A DNA stretch of 19,294 nucleotides from GCA-003244245 sp036378735 (GTDB lineage: Bacteria > Actinomycetota > Actinomycetes > Mycobacteriales > Pseudonocardiaceae): the NCBI GenBank assembly GCA_036378735.1, contig DASUVX010000209.1:1-19294 (forward strand). Direction: 5' to 3'. Both the position numbers and the translations under genes were made by a program. The first letter of the stretch is position 1. Every line of letters starts with the position of its first letter. The notes under the pieces were generated by a model. That model worked only from the letters and a program-made list of their open reading frames with translations. It was not told the DNA's origin and made no database searches. Of this stretch, positions 6,889 through 13,715 are shown piece after piece.

Positions 6889-8127
6889 ATGGAGATCAGG
6901 GATCCGGTGCTGGACGCACGCGAGGGCGCTGCCCCGCGGTGGTCGGTAGGGCGGACCGCCACGGTGGACGTGGTGGTGCCGGTATACAACGAGGAACGCG
7001 CGCTGCCGGGTTGCCTGCAGGTGTTGCGGTCCTACCTCCGTGATCAGTTCCCCTTCGAGTGGACGATCACTGTGGTGGACAATGCCAGCACCGATGGCGT
7101 GCTGCAGGTGGCCGGCGAACTCGCCGCGTCCGACGACCGGATACGGGTTCTGCATCTGGATCGCAAGGGACGCGGGCACGCCTTGCGCACCGCCTGGGCC
7201 TACAGCGATGCCGACGTGGTGGTGTACCTCGACGTCGACCTGTCCACTTGCCTGGACGCGCTGCTGCCGCTGGTCGTCCCGCTGATCAACGGCCATTCCG
7301 ACCTCGCGATCGGATCCCGACTCGCGCCCGGGGCGCGCGCCGTGCGCAGCGCCCGCCGTGAGGTGATCTCCCGCGGCTACAACCTGATGATCCGGCTCAC
7401 CCACCGCGCCCGGTTCTCCGACGCGCAGTGCGGGTTCAAAGCGGCTCGCGCGGAGGTGATTCGCCCGCTGCTGGCCCACGTGCACGACGACGGATGGTTT
7501 TTCGACACCGAGCTGTTGCTGCTTGCCGAGCACAACGGGTTGCGGGTGCACGAGGTACCGGTCGACTGGGTGGAGGACGCCGACAGCCGGGTCCGGATAT
7601 GGTCGACGGCCGTGGGGGACGTTCGGGGGCTGGTGCGGGTGGCTCGGGCCAAGGCCACCGGCGCCGCGCGGGTCGCGGACCTGCCACAACGGCCGGCGCC
7701 TCGGTCCGCCCATCCGGACGCGGTACTCGCCGCCCGGGGCGGCGGGTTGCTGTGGCAACTGGCCGCGTTCGGGATGATCGGGCTGGCCTCCACGGTGGCG
7801 ACCGCCGTGCTGTACGCGCTGTTGCGGTCATGGGCGCCGCCGCTGGTGGCCAACCTGGTCGCGCTGGTAGCGGTGACCCTGCTGAACACCGAGGCGAACC
7901 GGCGGCTGACCTTCGCCGGAACAGGCGCTGCCCGGCACGGGGCCCACCTTCGGGGACTGGTCGTGTTCGCGTTGTACTACGCGCTCACTTCAGGCGCCCT
8001 GCTGGCGTTACAAGCCACGGTCGCGCACCCGTCCCGCTGGCTAGAAGTCGCCGTACTCCTGGCCGCCTCCGTCGTCGGCACCGCCGCCCGCTTCCTGCTC
8101 CTCCGCAAATGGGTCTTCCCGTCATGA
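6889..8127 (+). CDS. GT2 glycosyltransferase fused to a GtrA-like membrane domain
   Basis: The N-terminal half (about 25-250) is a polyprenyl-phosphate sugar synthase-like GT2 domain: VVVPVYNEE, VVDNASTDG, the DxD site YLDVDL (D115, D117), GSRLAPGARA and DAQCGFKA. It probably transfers a sugar from a nucleotide donor to a polyprenyl phosphate on the cytoplasmic face. The C-terminal part (about 287-410) has four membrane helices with LLNTEANRRLTF and ARFLLLRKWVF, the signature of GtrA-family proteins implicated in flipping lipid-linked sugars. The fusion joins synthesis and likely translocation. Its stop overlaps the next gene's start by ATGA, so translation is coupled. The start is ATG 6889; no strong ribosome-binding site is visible. 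The donor sugar is unknown. Confidence 0.92.
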   Translation: MEIRDPVLDAREGAAPRWSVGRTATVDVVVPVYNEERALPGCLQVLRSYLRDQFPFEWTITVVDNASTDGVLQVAGELAASDDRIRVLHLDRKGRGHALRTAWAYSDADVVVYLDVDLSTCLDALLPLVVPLINGHSDLAIGSRLAPGARAVRSARREVISRGYNLMIRLTHRARFSDAQCGFKAARAEVIRPLLAHVHDDGWFFDTELLLLAEHNGLRVHEVPVDWVEDADSRVRIWSTAVGDVRGLVRVARAKATGAARVADLPQRPAPRSAHPDAVLAARGGGLLWQLAAFGMIGLASTVATAVLYALLRSWAPPLVANLVALVAVTLLNTEANRRLTFAGTGAARHGAHLRGLVVFALYYALTSGALLALQATVAHPSRWLEVAVLLAASVVGTAARFLLLRKWVFPS

Positions 8128-10085
8128 CCGCTACTGCATCCCCGGAGTCAACCGCATCCAGCGGGCTCAGCGGGGTTATTCGACCCGCTTTTACCCCGCT
8201 GAGCCCGCTGAATGCGGTTCGGGGCGTATGTGTACTCGCGGGCGTGCTGTACGGGTGGAGGATTTGGGCGAGTGGGTGGGGCAACCCGTATTACTCGGCT
8301 GCGGTGAAGTCGATGTCGGCGAACCTGACCAACTTCGTGTTCGGTTCGTTCGATCCGGTGGGCGTGGTCACCGTGGACAAGCCACCGATGGCGTTCTGGC
8401 CGATGGTGGTCTCCGCCGCGATCTTCGGCTACCACGGGTGGTCGCTGCTGCTGCCTCAGGTTGTCGAGGGGGTGGCGGCGGTCTTCCTGCTGCATCGCAC
8501 GGTGCGGCGCTGGGCCGGCGAGCACGTGGCGCTGCTCGCTGCGTTGATCTTCGCGCTGACCCCGGTGACGGTGGCGATCAACCGGGACACCAACCCCGAC
8601 ACGCTGATGGTGCTGTTGCTGGTAGCCGCGGCGTACGCGTTCACCCGGTCCGTGTCTCCCGGGCTGCAGCCCGGGATCCGACCTGGCCGCGCGACCCGCT
8701 GGCTGCTGCTCGCGGCGATGTTCCTCGGCCTGGGCTTCGTCACCAAGATGCTGCAAGCCTGGATCGTGGTTCCGGCCTTCGCGCTGGCTTACCTGGTCGG
8801 ATCCGCCACGCCGGTACGCCGGCGGGTGCTCGATCTGATCGGCGCCGGGGCGGTGCTGCTGGCCAGCTCGATGTGGTGGGTCGCGCTGGTGAGTTTCTGG
8901 CCCGCGCCCAAGCCGTTCATCGGTGGCAGCACCGACGGCTCGGTGCTCAATCTGGTGATCGGCTACAACGGCCTGGGCCGCATCCTCGGCCGGGAAACCG
9001 GGCGTGCACTGGTCAGCGGCGCCCGCGGTGGTTTCGGTGGCACCCCGGGCATCACCCGGTTGTTCGGTGCACAGGTCGGCGGTCAGATCAGCTGGCTGCT
9101 GCCGTTGAGCCTGCTGATCCTGGTTTCGGTGACGATCGCGGGGATCCGCCAGCGGCGAACCGGGACGCCGGAACGCCGCGCGGGCTGGTTTTTGTGGGGT
9201 GGCTGGCTGTTGCTGGTTGGGCTGGTGCTCAGCGTTGCGCGGGGCGGGTTTCACCCGTACTACACGACGGAGATGGCACCGGCGCTGGCCGCGGTGACCG
9301 CCGCCGGAGTGGCCGCGATGTGGCGCCGCTACCGCCGGCCGGGCGGTTACCAGTGGCTGCTGTTCCCCGCGGCCGTGGCGCTGACCGCCTTGTGGGCCTG
9401 GGCGCTGGTGTCGCGGGATCTGTCCTGGCACGGCTGGCTGCGCTACGCCGTTGCCGGCGTTGCGGTGGTGGCGGTGCTCTTGCTGGTAGCGGGTCGGCTC
9501 TGGTCCACGGAACTGGCACGGGCAGCGGGGGTGCTCGGCGTGGTCGCGTTGCTGCTCGCCCCGGGCGTGTGGTCGGCGGCCACCGCGTTCGCCTCCAGTG
9601 GTGGGGCGCTGGCGCAGGCCGGCCCGCCCCGCTTCGCATTCGGGCCCGGCAGGTTCGGCCCGGCTCGGCGGGATACGCCCGCGCAGTTCCGCGGTGGCAT
9701 GGCCGGCGATCTGACCGCTGACCAGCGCAAGATCCTGACTTACGCGGTGGCGAACTCCAGTGGCGCGCCGATCACCCTGGCCGTGCAGGGCGGGGCGAGG
9801 GCAGCCGAACCCTTCCTCATCCACAGTGACGCCGCGATCGTCGGGATGGGCGGGTTCAGCGGGCAGGACCCCGCGCCGACCGTCGCCACGCTGGCGCGGT
9901 GGGTGCAGCAGGGCCGGCTCCGGTTCGTCCTCGAGGGGGCTCGTGGCATGACTGGCAGGGGCGGCCGGGGCGGGGTATCCGCCCAGCGCACCCAGTGGGT
10001 GCAGCAGCACTGCGCCGCCTTAGATCCGGCTGGCTACGGCGGCGCCGGCCGCGCGGGCACGCTGTACGACTGCCAAACCCGTTGA
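8124..10085 (+). CDS. GT39 / PMT-like membrane glycosyltransferase
   Basis: This 653-residue polytopic protein probably uses the lipid-linked sugar made by the upstream gene to modify a wall or surface acceptor outside the membrane. After a variable N-terminus, the first extracytoplasmic loop reads GNPYYSAAVKSM and then FDPVGVVTVDKPPM, typical of the actinobacterial/Bacillus YkcB-like branch. About eleven to thirteen hydrophobic helices follow. A C-terminal extracytoplasmic domain (about 520-653) carries ITLAVQGG, IVGMGGFSGQDPAP and a terminal pair of cysteines (QQHCAAL, LYDCQ). Start ATG 8124 is fixed by the ATGA overlap. The same frame is open further upstream to 7428, but that part reads against the real GT2 frame. 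Codons 10-32 coincide with the second palindromic element. Sugar and acceptor are not predictable. Confidence 0.9.
   Translation: MTATASPESTASSGLSGVIRPAFTPLSPLNAVRGVCVLAGVLYGWRIWASGWGNPYYSAAVKSMSANLTNFVFGSFDPVGVVTVDKPPMAFWPMVVSAAIFGYHGWSLLLPQVVEGVAAVFLLHRTVRRWAGEHVALLAALIFALTPVTVAINRDTNPDTLMVLLLVAAAYAFTRSVSPGLQPGIRPGRATRWLLLAAMFLGLGFVTKMLQAWIVVPAFALAYLVGSATPVRRRVLDLIGAGAVLLASSMWWVALVSFWPAPKPFIGGSTDGSVLNLVIGYNGLGRILGRETGRALVSGARGGFGGTPGITRLFGAQVGGQISWLLPLSLLILVSVTIAGIRQRRTGTPERRAGWFLWGGWLLLVGLVLSVARGGFHPYYTTEMAPALAAVTAAGVAAMWRRYRRPGGYQWLLFPAAVALTALWAWALVSRDLSWHGWLRYAVAGVAVVAVLLLVAGRLWSTELARAAGVLGVVALLLAPGVWSAATAFASSGGALAQAGPPRFAFGPGRFGPARRDTPAQFRGGMAGDLTADQRKILTYAVANSSGAPITLAVQGGARAAEPFLIHSDAAIVGMGGFSGQDPAPTVATLARWVQQGRLRFVLEGARGMTGRGGRGGVSAQRTQWVQQHCAALDPAGYGGAGRAGTLYDCQTR
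8151..8218. repeat. 68-bp palindromic element (26-bp arms, 16-nt loop), copy 2, inside a coding region
   Basis: The arms 8151-8176 and 8193-8218 pair at 25 of 26 positions (the mismatch is 8158/8211), and the loop is 8177-8192. The inner ends CGGGGT/ACCCCG match those of the element at 6729-6796. The loop contains GACCCGCT, a partial copy of the right arm, able to pair with AGCGGG at 8169-8174. The element encodes residues 10-32 of the GT39 protein, in its low-complexity N-terminal leader. As mRNA it would form a stable hairpin 27 nt after the start codon, which could affect translation of this second gene. Confidence 0.85.
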
Positions 10086-10144
10086 TCGCGGTTTGTATGC
10101 CAGGCGCGACAAAATCTGTCGTCCTCGGCACCCAAACCGTGATC
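10084..10144 (+). terminator. Long imperfect hairpin at the end of the glycosyltransferase operon
   Basis: Arms 10084-10111 and 10117-10144 match at 21 of 28 positions, and three of the seven mismatches are G-U wobbles. The loop is AAATC. It begins within the GT39 stop codon, with outer blocks GATC and CGGTTTG and an inner block CGACA. It has no T-tract. It most likely ends transcription of the pair; the downstream gene's promoter may overlap it. Confidence 0.6.
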
Positions 10145-10181
10145 ATGGCGGTGATGCCCGGTGCCGGAGGACAATCGGCGC

Positions 10182-11330
10182 ATGCGCCGCCAGTTGTTCA
10201 ATGCTGATCATGAGGCTTTCCGGGACAGCGTTCGGGCATTTCTGGCCAAGGAGATGACGCCCCATCTGGAAGCCTGGGAAGCCCAGGGAATCGTGCCCCG
10301 AGAGCTGTTCACCACCGCGGGCGCGGGCGGGTTTCTCGGAATGGCGATCCCGGAGGAGTTCGGCGGCGGCGGAGTGTCTGATTTCCGGTTCAATGCGGTA
10401 CTCGGAGAGGAGATCATGCATGCCGGAGTCGCCGGCGTGGGTCTCGGACTGACCCTGCACAACGACATCTGCCTGCCGTATTTCCTGGACCTGGCCACCG
10501 GCGAGCAGCGCAGCCGGTGGCTGCGGGGGATCGCCTCCGGCGAGCTGATCACCGCGATCGCGATGTCCGAGCCGGGGATGGGTTCGGATCTGGCCGGGAT
10601 GGCCACCACCGCGGTGCGCCGCGCGGACCATTACCTGGTCAACGGGTCGAAGACGTTCGTCAGCAGTGGGATCAACGCCGATCTGGTCATTACCGCGGTG
10701 AAGACCGATCCCAAGCAACGGCACAACGGCATCAGTTTGCTCGTCGTCGAACGCGGGATGGACGGCTTCGAGCGCGGCCGTAACCTGGCCAAGCTCGGTC
10801 AGCACGCGCAGGACACCGCTGAGCTGTTCTTCCGCGACGTCAAGGTCCCGGTGGCCAACCTGCTCGGCACCGACGGTCGCGGCTTCGCGCACCTGGTGGA
10901 CCGGCTGCCCCAGGAGCGGTTGTCGATGGCGGTCGCCGCGGTGGCCGCGGCCCGGGCAGCGCTGGATATGACGCTGTCCTACGTCAAGGAGCGCACCGCG
11001 TTCGGCGGGCCGATCGGGTCATTCCAGAACACCAGGTTCCGGCTTGCCGAGATGGCCACCGAGATCGATATCGCGCAGACCTTCACCGACCGCTGCATCG
11101 AGGCGCTCAACGACAGCGAGCTGACCGCCGCCGACGCCGCCAAGGCGAAGTGGTGGTGCACCGAACTCCAGGGCCGGGTGGTGGACGCCTGCCTGCAGCT
11201 GCATGGTGGTTACGGCTACATGCTCGAACATCCCATCAGCCGGGCCTTCGCCGACGCCCGCGTCACCCGGATCTACGGCGGCACCACCGAGATCATGAAA
11301 GAAGTGATCGGCCGGTCACTAGGCCTGTGA
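10182..11330 (+). CDS. Acyl-CoA dehydrogenase
   Basis: This FAD-dependent enzyme oxidises an acyl-CoA to the 2,3-enoyl-CoA in fatty-acid or branched-chain catabolism in the cytosol. The 382 residues show the N-terminal helical domain (FRDSVRAFLAKEM), the FAD/substrate segment AMSEPGMGSDLAGM, the beta-domain (YLVNGSKTFVSSG), the second Arg/FAD region ERTAFGGPIGSFQ, and the C-terminal QLHGGYGYMLEHPI and RIYGGTTEIM. At the position of the usual medium-chain catalytic Glu (IYEGT) there is Gly (IYGGT), so the base is expected to be the Glu of PQERLSMA, as in isovaleryl- and long-chain types. The start is ATG 10182, with GGAGG at 10166-10170. It stands alone. Chain specificity is unknown. Confidence 0.93.
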   Translation: MRRQLFNADHEAFRDSVRAFLAKEMTPHLEAWEAQGIVPRELFTTAGAGGFLGMAIPEEFGGGGVSDFRFNAVLGEEIMHAGVAGVGLGLTLHNDICLPYFLDLATGEQRSRWLRGIASGELITAIAMSEPGMGSDLAGMATTAVRRADHYLVNGSKTFVSSGINADLVITAVKTDPKQRHNGISLLVVERGMDGFERGRNLAKLGQHAQDTAELFFRDVKVPVANLLGTDGRGFAHLVDRLPQERLSMAVAAVAAARAALDMTLSYVKERTAFGGPIGSFQNTRFRLAEMATEIDIAQTFTDRCIEALNDSELTAADAAKAKWWCTELQGRVVDACLQLHGGYGYMLEHPISRAFADARVTRIYGGTTEIMKEVIGRSLGL

Positions 11331-11334
11331 AGCC

Positions 11335-11359
11335 GTTGAGATCGCCCATCCTGGGGTAC
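11335..11359 (+). promoter_or_regulatory. Candidate SigF/SigB-type promoter upstream of the SsgA-like gene
   Basis: GTTG at 11335-11338, a 15-bp spacer and GGGTAC at 11354-11359 resemble the GTTT-N14-16-GGGTA[C/T] promoters used by actinobacterial SigB/SigF-group factors. The site starts just after the dehydrogenase stop and lies about 109 bp before the SsgA-like start. A sigma factor of this group is encoded at 14822-15718. The assignment is by eye only. Confidence 0.35.
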
Positions 11360-11467
11360 ATCACTTGGGGTGAATACGGCGGTCGGATGGTACGTACTTG
11401 TCTCCTGCCGCGATGTGTTCAGTGAGCAGTTCAACTCCCCGACCCAATCATGGAGAGGCGGCCCGAG

Positions 11468-11890
11468 ATGACCAGCGACAGCGGTGCGGCGGTTGCCCAC
11501 GACATGTTCGCGTTGCTGCACGAGGCCGCGGCACCTGTGGTGACCCGGTGGAGCTACTGCGCTGACGATCCGTACGCGGTGACCATCGAGATCCAGACCC
11601 GCGGCGATCGATGGGTCGACTGGGTGCTGGCCCGGGAGCTGCTGGTGGATGGGCTGTCCGAGCCCGCCGGCATCGGTGACGTGCGGGTGCGACCGGCCAC
11701 CATGGGCGAATGGGACGTGACGCTGGTCGAGATCTGTTCGCCAGATGGGCACGCCCTGCTGGAAGTGGACCGCGACCTGCTGAGTCAGTTCGTCCAAGCC
11801 ACCATCGACCTGGTGCCGCTGGGCGGCGAGGGCATGGTAGTCGACATCGACGCCGAGATCGAGAAGATCACCAGGAGCTGCGCGGACTGA
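11468..11890 (+). CDS. SsgA-family (SALP) sporulation/cell-division regulator-like protein
   Basis: SsgA-like proteins help position and control septation and peptidoglycan remodelling in morphologically complex actinomycetes. This 140-residue protein matches the family in length and pattern: DPYAVTIEIQ, then VDWVLARELLVDGL, SEPAGIGDVRVRP, the SPDGHALLEV strand and a C-terminal helix with LLSQFVQATIDLVPLGGE. No membrane segment or enzyme motif is present, so it probably acts through protein partners. The start is ATG 11468 with GGAGAGG at 11452-11458; an in-frame ATG at 11450 overlaps that ribosome-binding site and is less likely. Which SALP subgroup it belongs to cannot be judged by eye. Confidence 0.85.
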   Translation: MTSDSGAAVAHDMFALLHEAAAPVVTRWSYCADDPYAVTIEIQTRGDRWVDWVLARELLVDGLSEPAGIGDVRVRPATMGEWDVTLVEICSPDGHALLEVDRDLLSQFVQATIDLVPLGGEGMVVDIDAEIEKITRSCAD

Positions 11891-11931
11891 GCCAACAGCG
11901 TCGGGACTGTGTATCTGCGAGAATGTAGATC

Positions 11932-13665
11932 ATGCCGGCGTCCAGGAAATACTCTGACGACTTCCGGCGGCAGGCCGTGCGGATGGTGGCCGAGATCAGC
12001 GGAGAGGGCGTTGATCAGTCCGACGCGATCGACCGCGTCGCTGACCTGTTGAGCGTGCCCACCAAGTTGTTGCGGCAATGGGTTGATCAAGGGGCGGACC
12101 AAGGGATAGACCAAGAGGGAGATCAAGGCGAACCGCAGTCCCAGCCGTTCGACCCCACGGCGATCGACGATCCGTACGAGGCGGGCGTGCAGTTGGTGGA
12201 GTTCGGCGCACTCGATGAGGCGCAATCCATGTGGGGCGCTGCGGCCGAGGCCGGCGACACCGAGGCCGCGTTCAACCTCGGTGTGCTGCTGGTGCGGCGG
12301 GGTCAACTGGCTGAGGCGGCCAATTGGTGGCGAAAAGCCGCCGACGCCGGCGACTCGGACGCCGCCGCCGGGCTGGGCATGCTGCTGGTGCAGCGCGGGG
12401 AACTCAAGGAATCGGAGGTGTTGTGGCGTCGCGCCGCTGAGGCCGGCAACACCGACGCCGCCGCCGGGCTGGGCCGGCTGCTGGTGCAGCGCGGTGACCT
12501 CGCCGAGGCGGAAAGCTGGTGGCGTCGCGCCGCTGAGGCCGGTGACACCGAGGCCGCCACCGGGCTGGGCGTACTGCTGGAAAAGCGCGGCGAGCACGAG
12601 CAGGCGCAGGCCTGGTGGCGGCGCGCCGCTGAGGCTGGCGACGCCGCTGCCGCCACCGGACTGGGTGTGCTGCTCGTCCGGCGCGGTGACATCGGGGAGG
12701 CGGAGTCTTGGTGGCGGCGCGCCGCCGAGGCCGGTGACGCTCCCGCCGCGACGGGGCTGGGCGTGCTGCTGGAACAGCGCGGCGACCTGGCCGGCGCCGA
12801 GAACTGGTACCGGAAGGCCGCTGAAGCCGGCAACACCGACGGCGCGAACCACCTCGGCCGCCTGCTGGAGCAGCGCAAGGATCTCGCTGAGGCCGAGATG
12901 TGGTACCGCAAAGCGGCTGAGGGGGGCAACACCGCCGCGGCAAACAACCTTGGCCAGCTGCTGGTGCAGCGCGGGGATCTCGCTGGCGCGGAGGTCTGGT
13001 GGCGCCGCGCCGCCGAGGCCGGCAACACCGCGACCGCCGCGGGCCTGGGGGTGCTGCTGGAGCGGCGCGGCGATCTTGACGGCGCCACCCGGTGGTACCG
13101 CACCGCGGCCGAAGCCGGCAACGTCGTCGCCGCGAGCGGTCTCGGCAGCCTGCTGGAACAGCGCGGCGAACTCGACGAGGCCACCCGCTGGTACCGCACC
13201 GCGGCGGAAGCCGGCAACATCACCGCCGCGTTCAACTTCGGTCAGCTGCTGAAACGACGCGGCGATCTCGACGGTGCGGTTCGCTGGTCCCGAGCAGCCG
13301 CCGAAGCCGGCAACACCGACGCCGCCAACAATCTGGGTCTGCTGCTCGAAGAGCGCGGCGACCTCGACGAGGCCGTGACCTGGTACCGCACCGCCGCCGA
13401 AGCCGGCAACACCACCGCCGCCTACAACCTGGGCTTGTTGCTCAAGCAGCGTGGCGATCTCGACGGTGCGGTGACGTGGTATCGCAGCGCTGCGCGAGCC
13501 GGTAACACCAGCGCCGCGAACAACCTCGGTGTCCTGCTGGAGCAGCGCGGCGATCTCGATGCGGCGGAGAGCTGGTACCGCACCGCCGCCGAAGCCGGCA
13601 ATACCAGTGCTGCATACAACCTCGGCGTCTTGCTGGGACAGCAGCGATCGCACGCCGGCTCATGA
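11932..13665 (+). CDS. Transposase-type HTH fused to fifteen 32-residue Sel1/TPR-like repeats
   Basis: Residues 4-52 (RKYSDDFRRQAVRMVAEI, then ADLLSVPTKLLRQWV) match the helix-turn-helix of IS3-type OrfA/transposase-8 proteins, which would bind DNA. A low-complexity linker rich in DQG (51-67) follows. From residue 100 the protein is fifteen units of 32 residues (the last has 30), with consensus W[WY]R.AAEAGNT.AA..LG.LL.QRGDL..A. and half a unit before it at 84-99. These are helix-turn-helix solenoid repeats related to Sel1 but shorter than the usual 36 residues, and they typically bind other proteins. There is no transposase catalytic domain, signal peptide or membrane helix, so this is not an insertion sequence. 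It may be a DNA-binding scaffold. It lies 41 bp after the SsgA-like gene. The specific role is unknown. Confidence 0.9.
   Translation: MPASRKYSDDFRRQAVRMVAEISGEGVDQSDAIDRVADLLSVPTKLLRQWVDQGADQGIDQEGDQGEPQSQPFDPTAIDDPYEAGVQLVEFGALDEAQSMWGAAAEAGDTEAAFNLGVLLVRRGQLAEAANWWRKAADAGDSDAAAGLGMLLVQRGELKESEVLWRRAAEAGNTDAAAGLGRLLVQRGDLAEAESWWRRAAEAGDTEAATGLGVLLEKRGEHEQAQAWWRRAAEAGDAAAATGLGVLLVRRGDIGEAESWWRRAAEAGDAPAATGLGVLLEQRGDLAGAENWYRKAAEAGNTDGANHLGRLLEQRKDLAEAEMWYRKAAEGGNTAAANNLGQLLVQRGDLAGAEVWWRRAAEAGNTATAAGLGVLLERRGDLDGATRWYRTAAEAGNVVAASGLGSLLEQRGELDEATRWYRTAAEAGNITAAFNFGQLLKRRGDLDGAVRWSRAAAEAGNTDAANNLGLLLEERGDLDEAVTWYRTAAEAGNTTAAYNLGLLLKQRGDLDGAVTWYRSAARAGNTSAANNLGVLLEQRGDLDAAESWYRTAAEAGNTSAAYNLGVLLGQQRSHAGS
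12229..13662 (+). repeat. 96-bp coding tandem repeat array (15 units)
   Basis: The array encodes the 32-residue solenoid units described for the surrounding gene, with an exact 96-bp period and no insertions between units. Recurrent DNA blocks are GCCGAAGCCGGCAACACC and related forms. Late units (9-15, with WYRTAAEAGN) resemble one another more than early units (2-6, with WWRRAAEAGD), which suggests stepwise duplication. Confidence 0.9.
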
Positions 13666-13715
13666 CGGTTTCCGCTGCGCGCGCCGGCACCGGGAGCGGT
13701 ACAACGTGGATATGA
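13662..13715 (+). CDS. Possible 17-codon coupling ORF between two genes
   Basis: ATG at 13662 overlaps the preceding stop as ATGA, and the ORF's own TGA (13713-13715) overlaps the ATG of the next gene at 13712 as ATGA. The peptide would be MTVSAARAGTGSGTTWI. It may serve only to carry ribosomes from one gene to the next. It may also be chance, since GTG 13706 with GGGAG at 13692-13696 is an alternative start for the downstream gene. Confidence 0.25.
   Translation: MTVSAARAGTGSGTTWI

Noticed and set aside
6547..7758. 403-codon minus-strand frame spanning regulator, palindrome and GT2 gene
   Set aside because: It is antisense to two well-supported genes and passes through the palindrome; composition is Arg/His/Pro-rich.
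7428..8123. Upstream extension of the GT39 reading frame to 7428
   Set aside because: The stretch overlaps the well-supported GT2-GtrA gene in another frame and reads as Arg/Gly-rich shadow; ATG 8124 with ATGA overlap is the sound start.
8148..10010. 620-codon open frame on the minus strand
   Set aside because: It is antisense to the GT39 gene, has Gln/Arg/His-rich low-complexity composition and no recognisable motif; long open antisense frames are expected at this GC content.
11932..12090. IS3-family insertion sequence
   Set aside because: Only the OrfA-like HTH is present; there is no DDE transposase, terminal inverted repeats or target duplication.
11785..13653. 622-codon open frame on the minus strand
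   Set aside because: It mirrors the 96-bp repeats of the plus-strand gene, so its own 'repeats' are a by-product; the plus frame has clear Sel1/TPR and HTH motifs.
12229..13662. CRISPR-like regular repeats
   Set aside because: The 96-bp period is an uninterrupted coding repeat without unique spacers.
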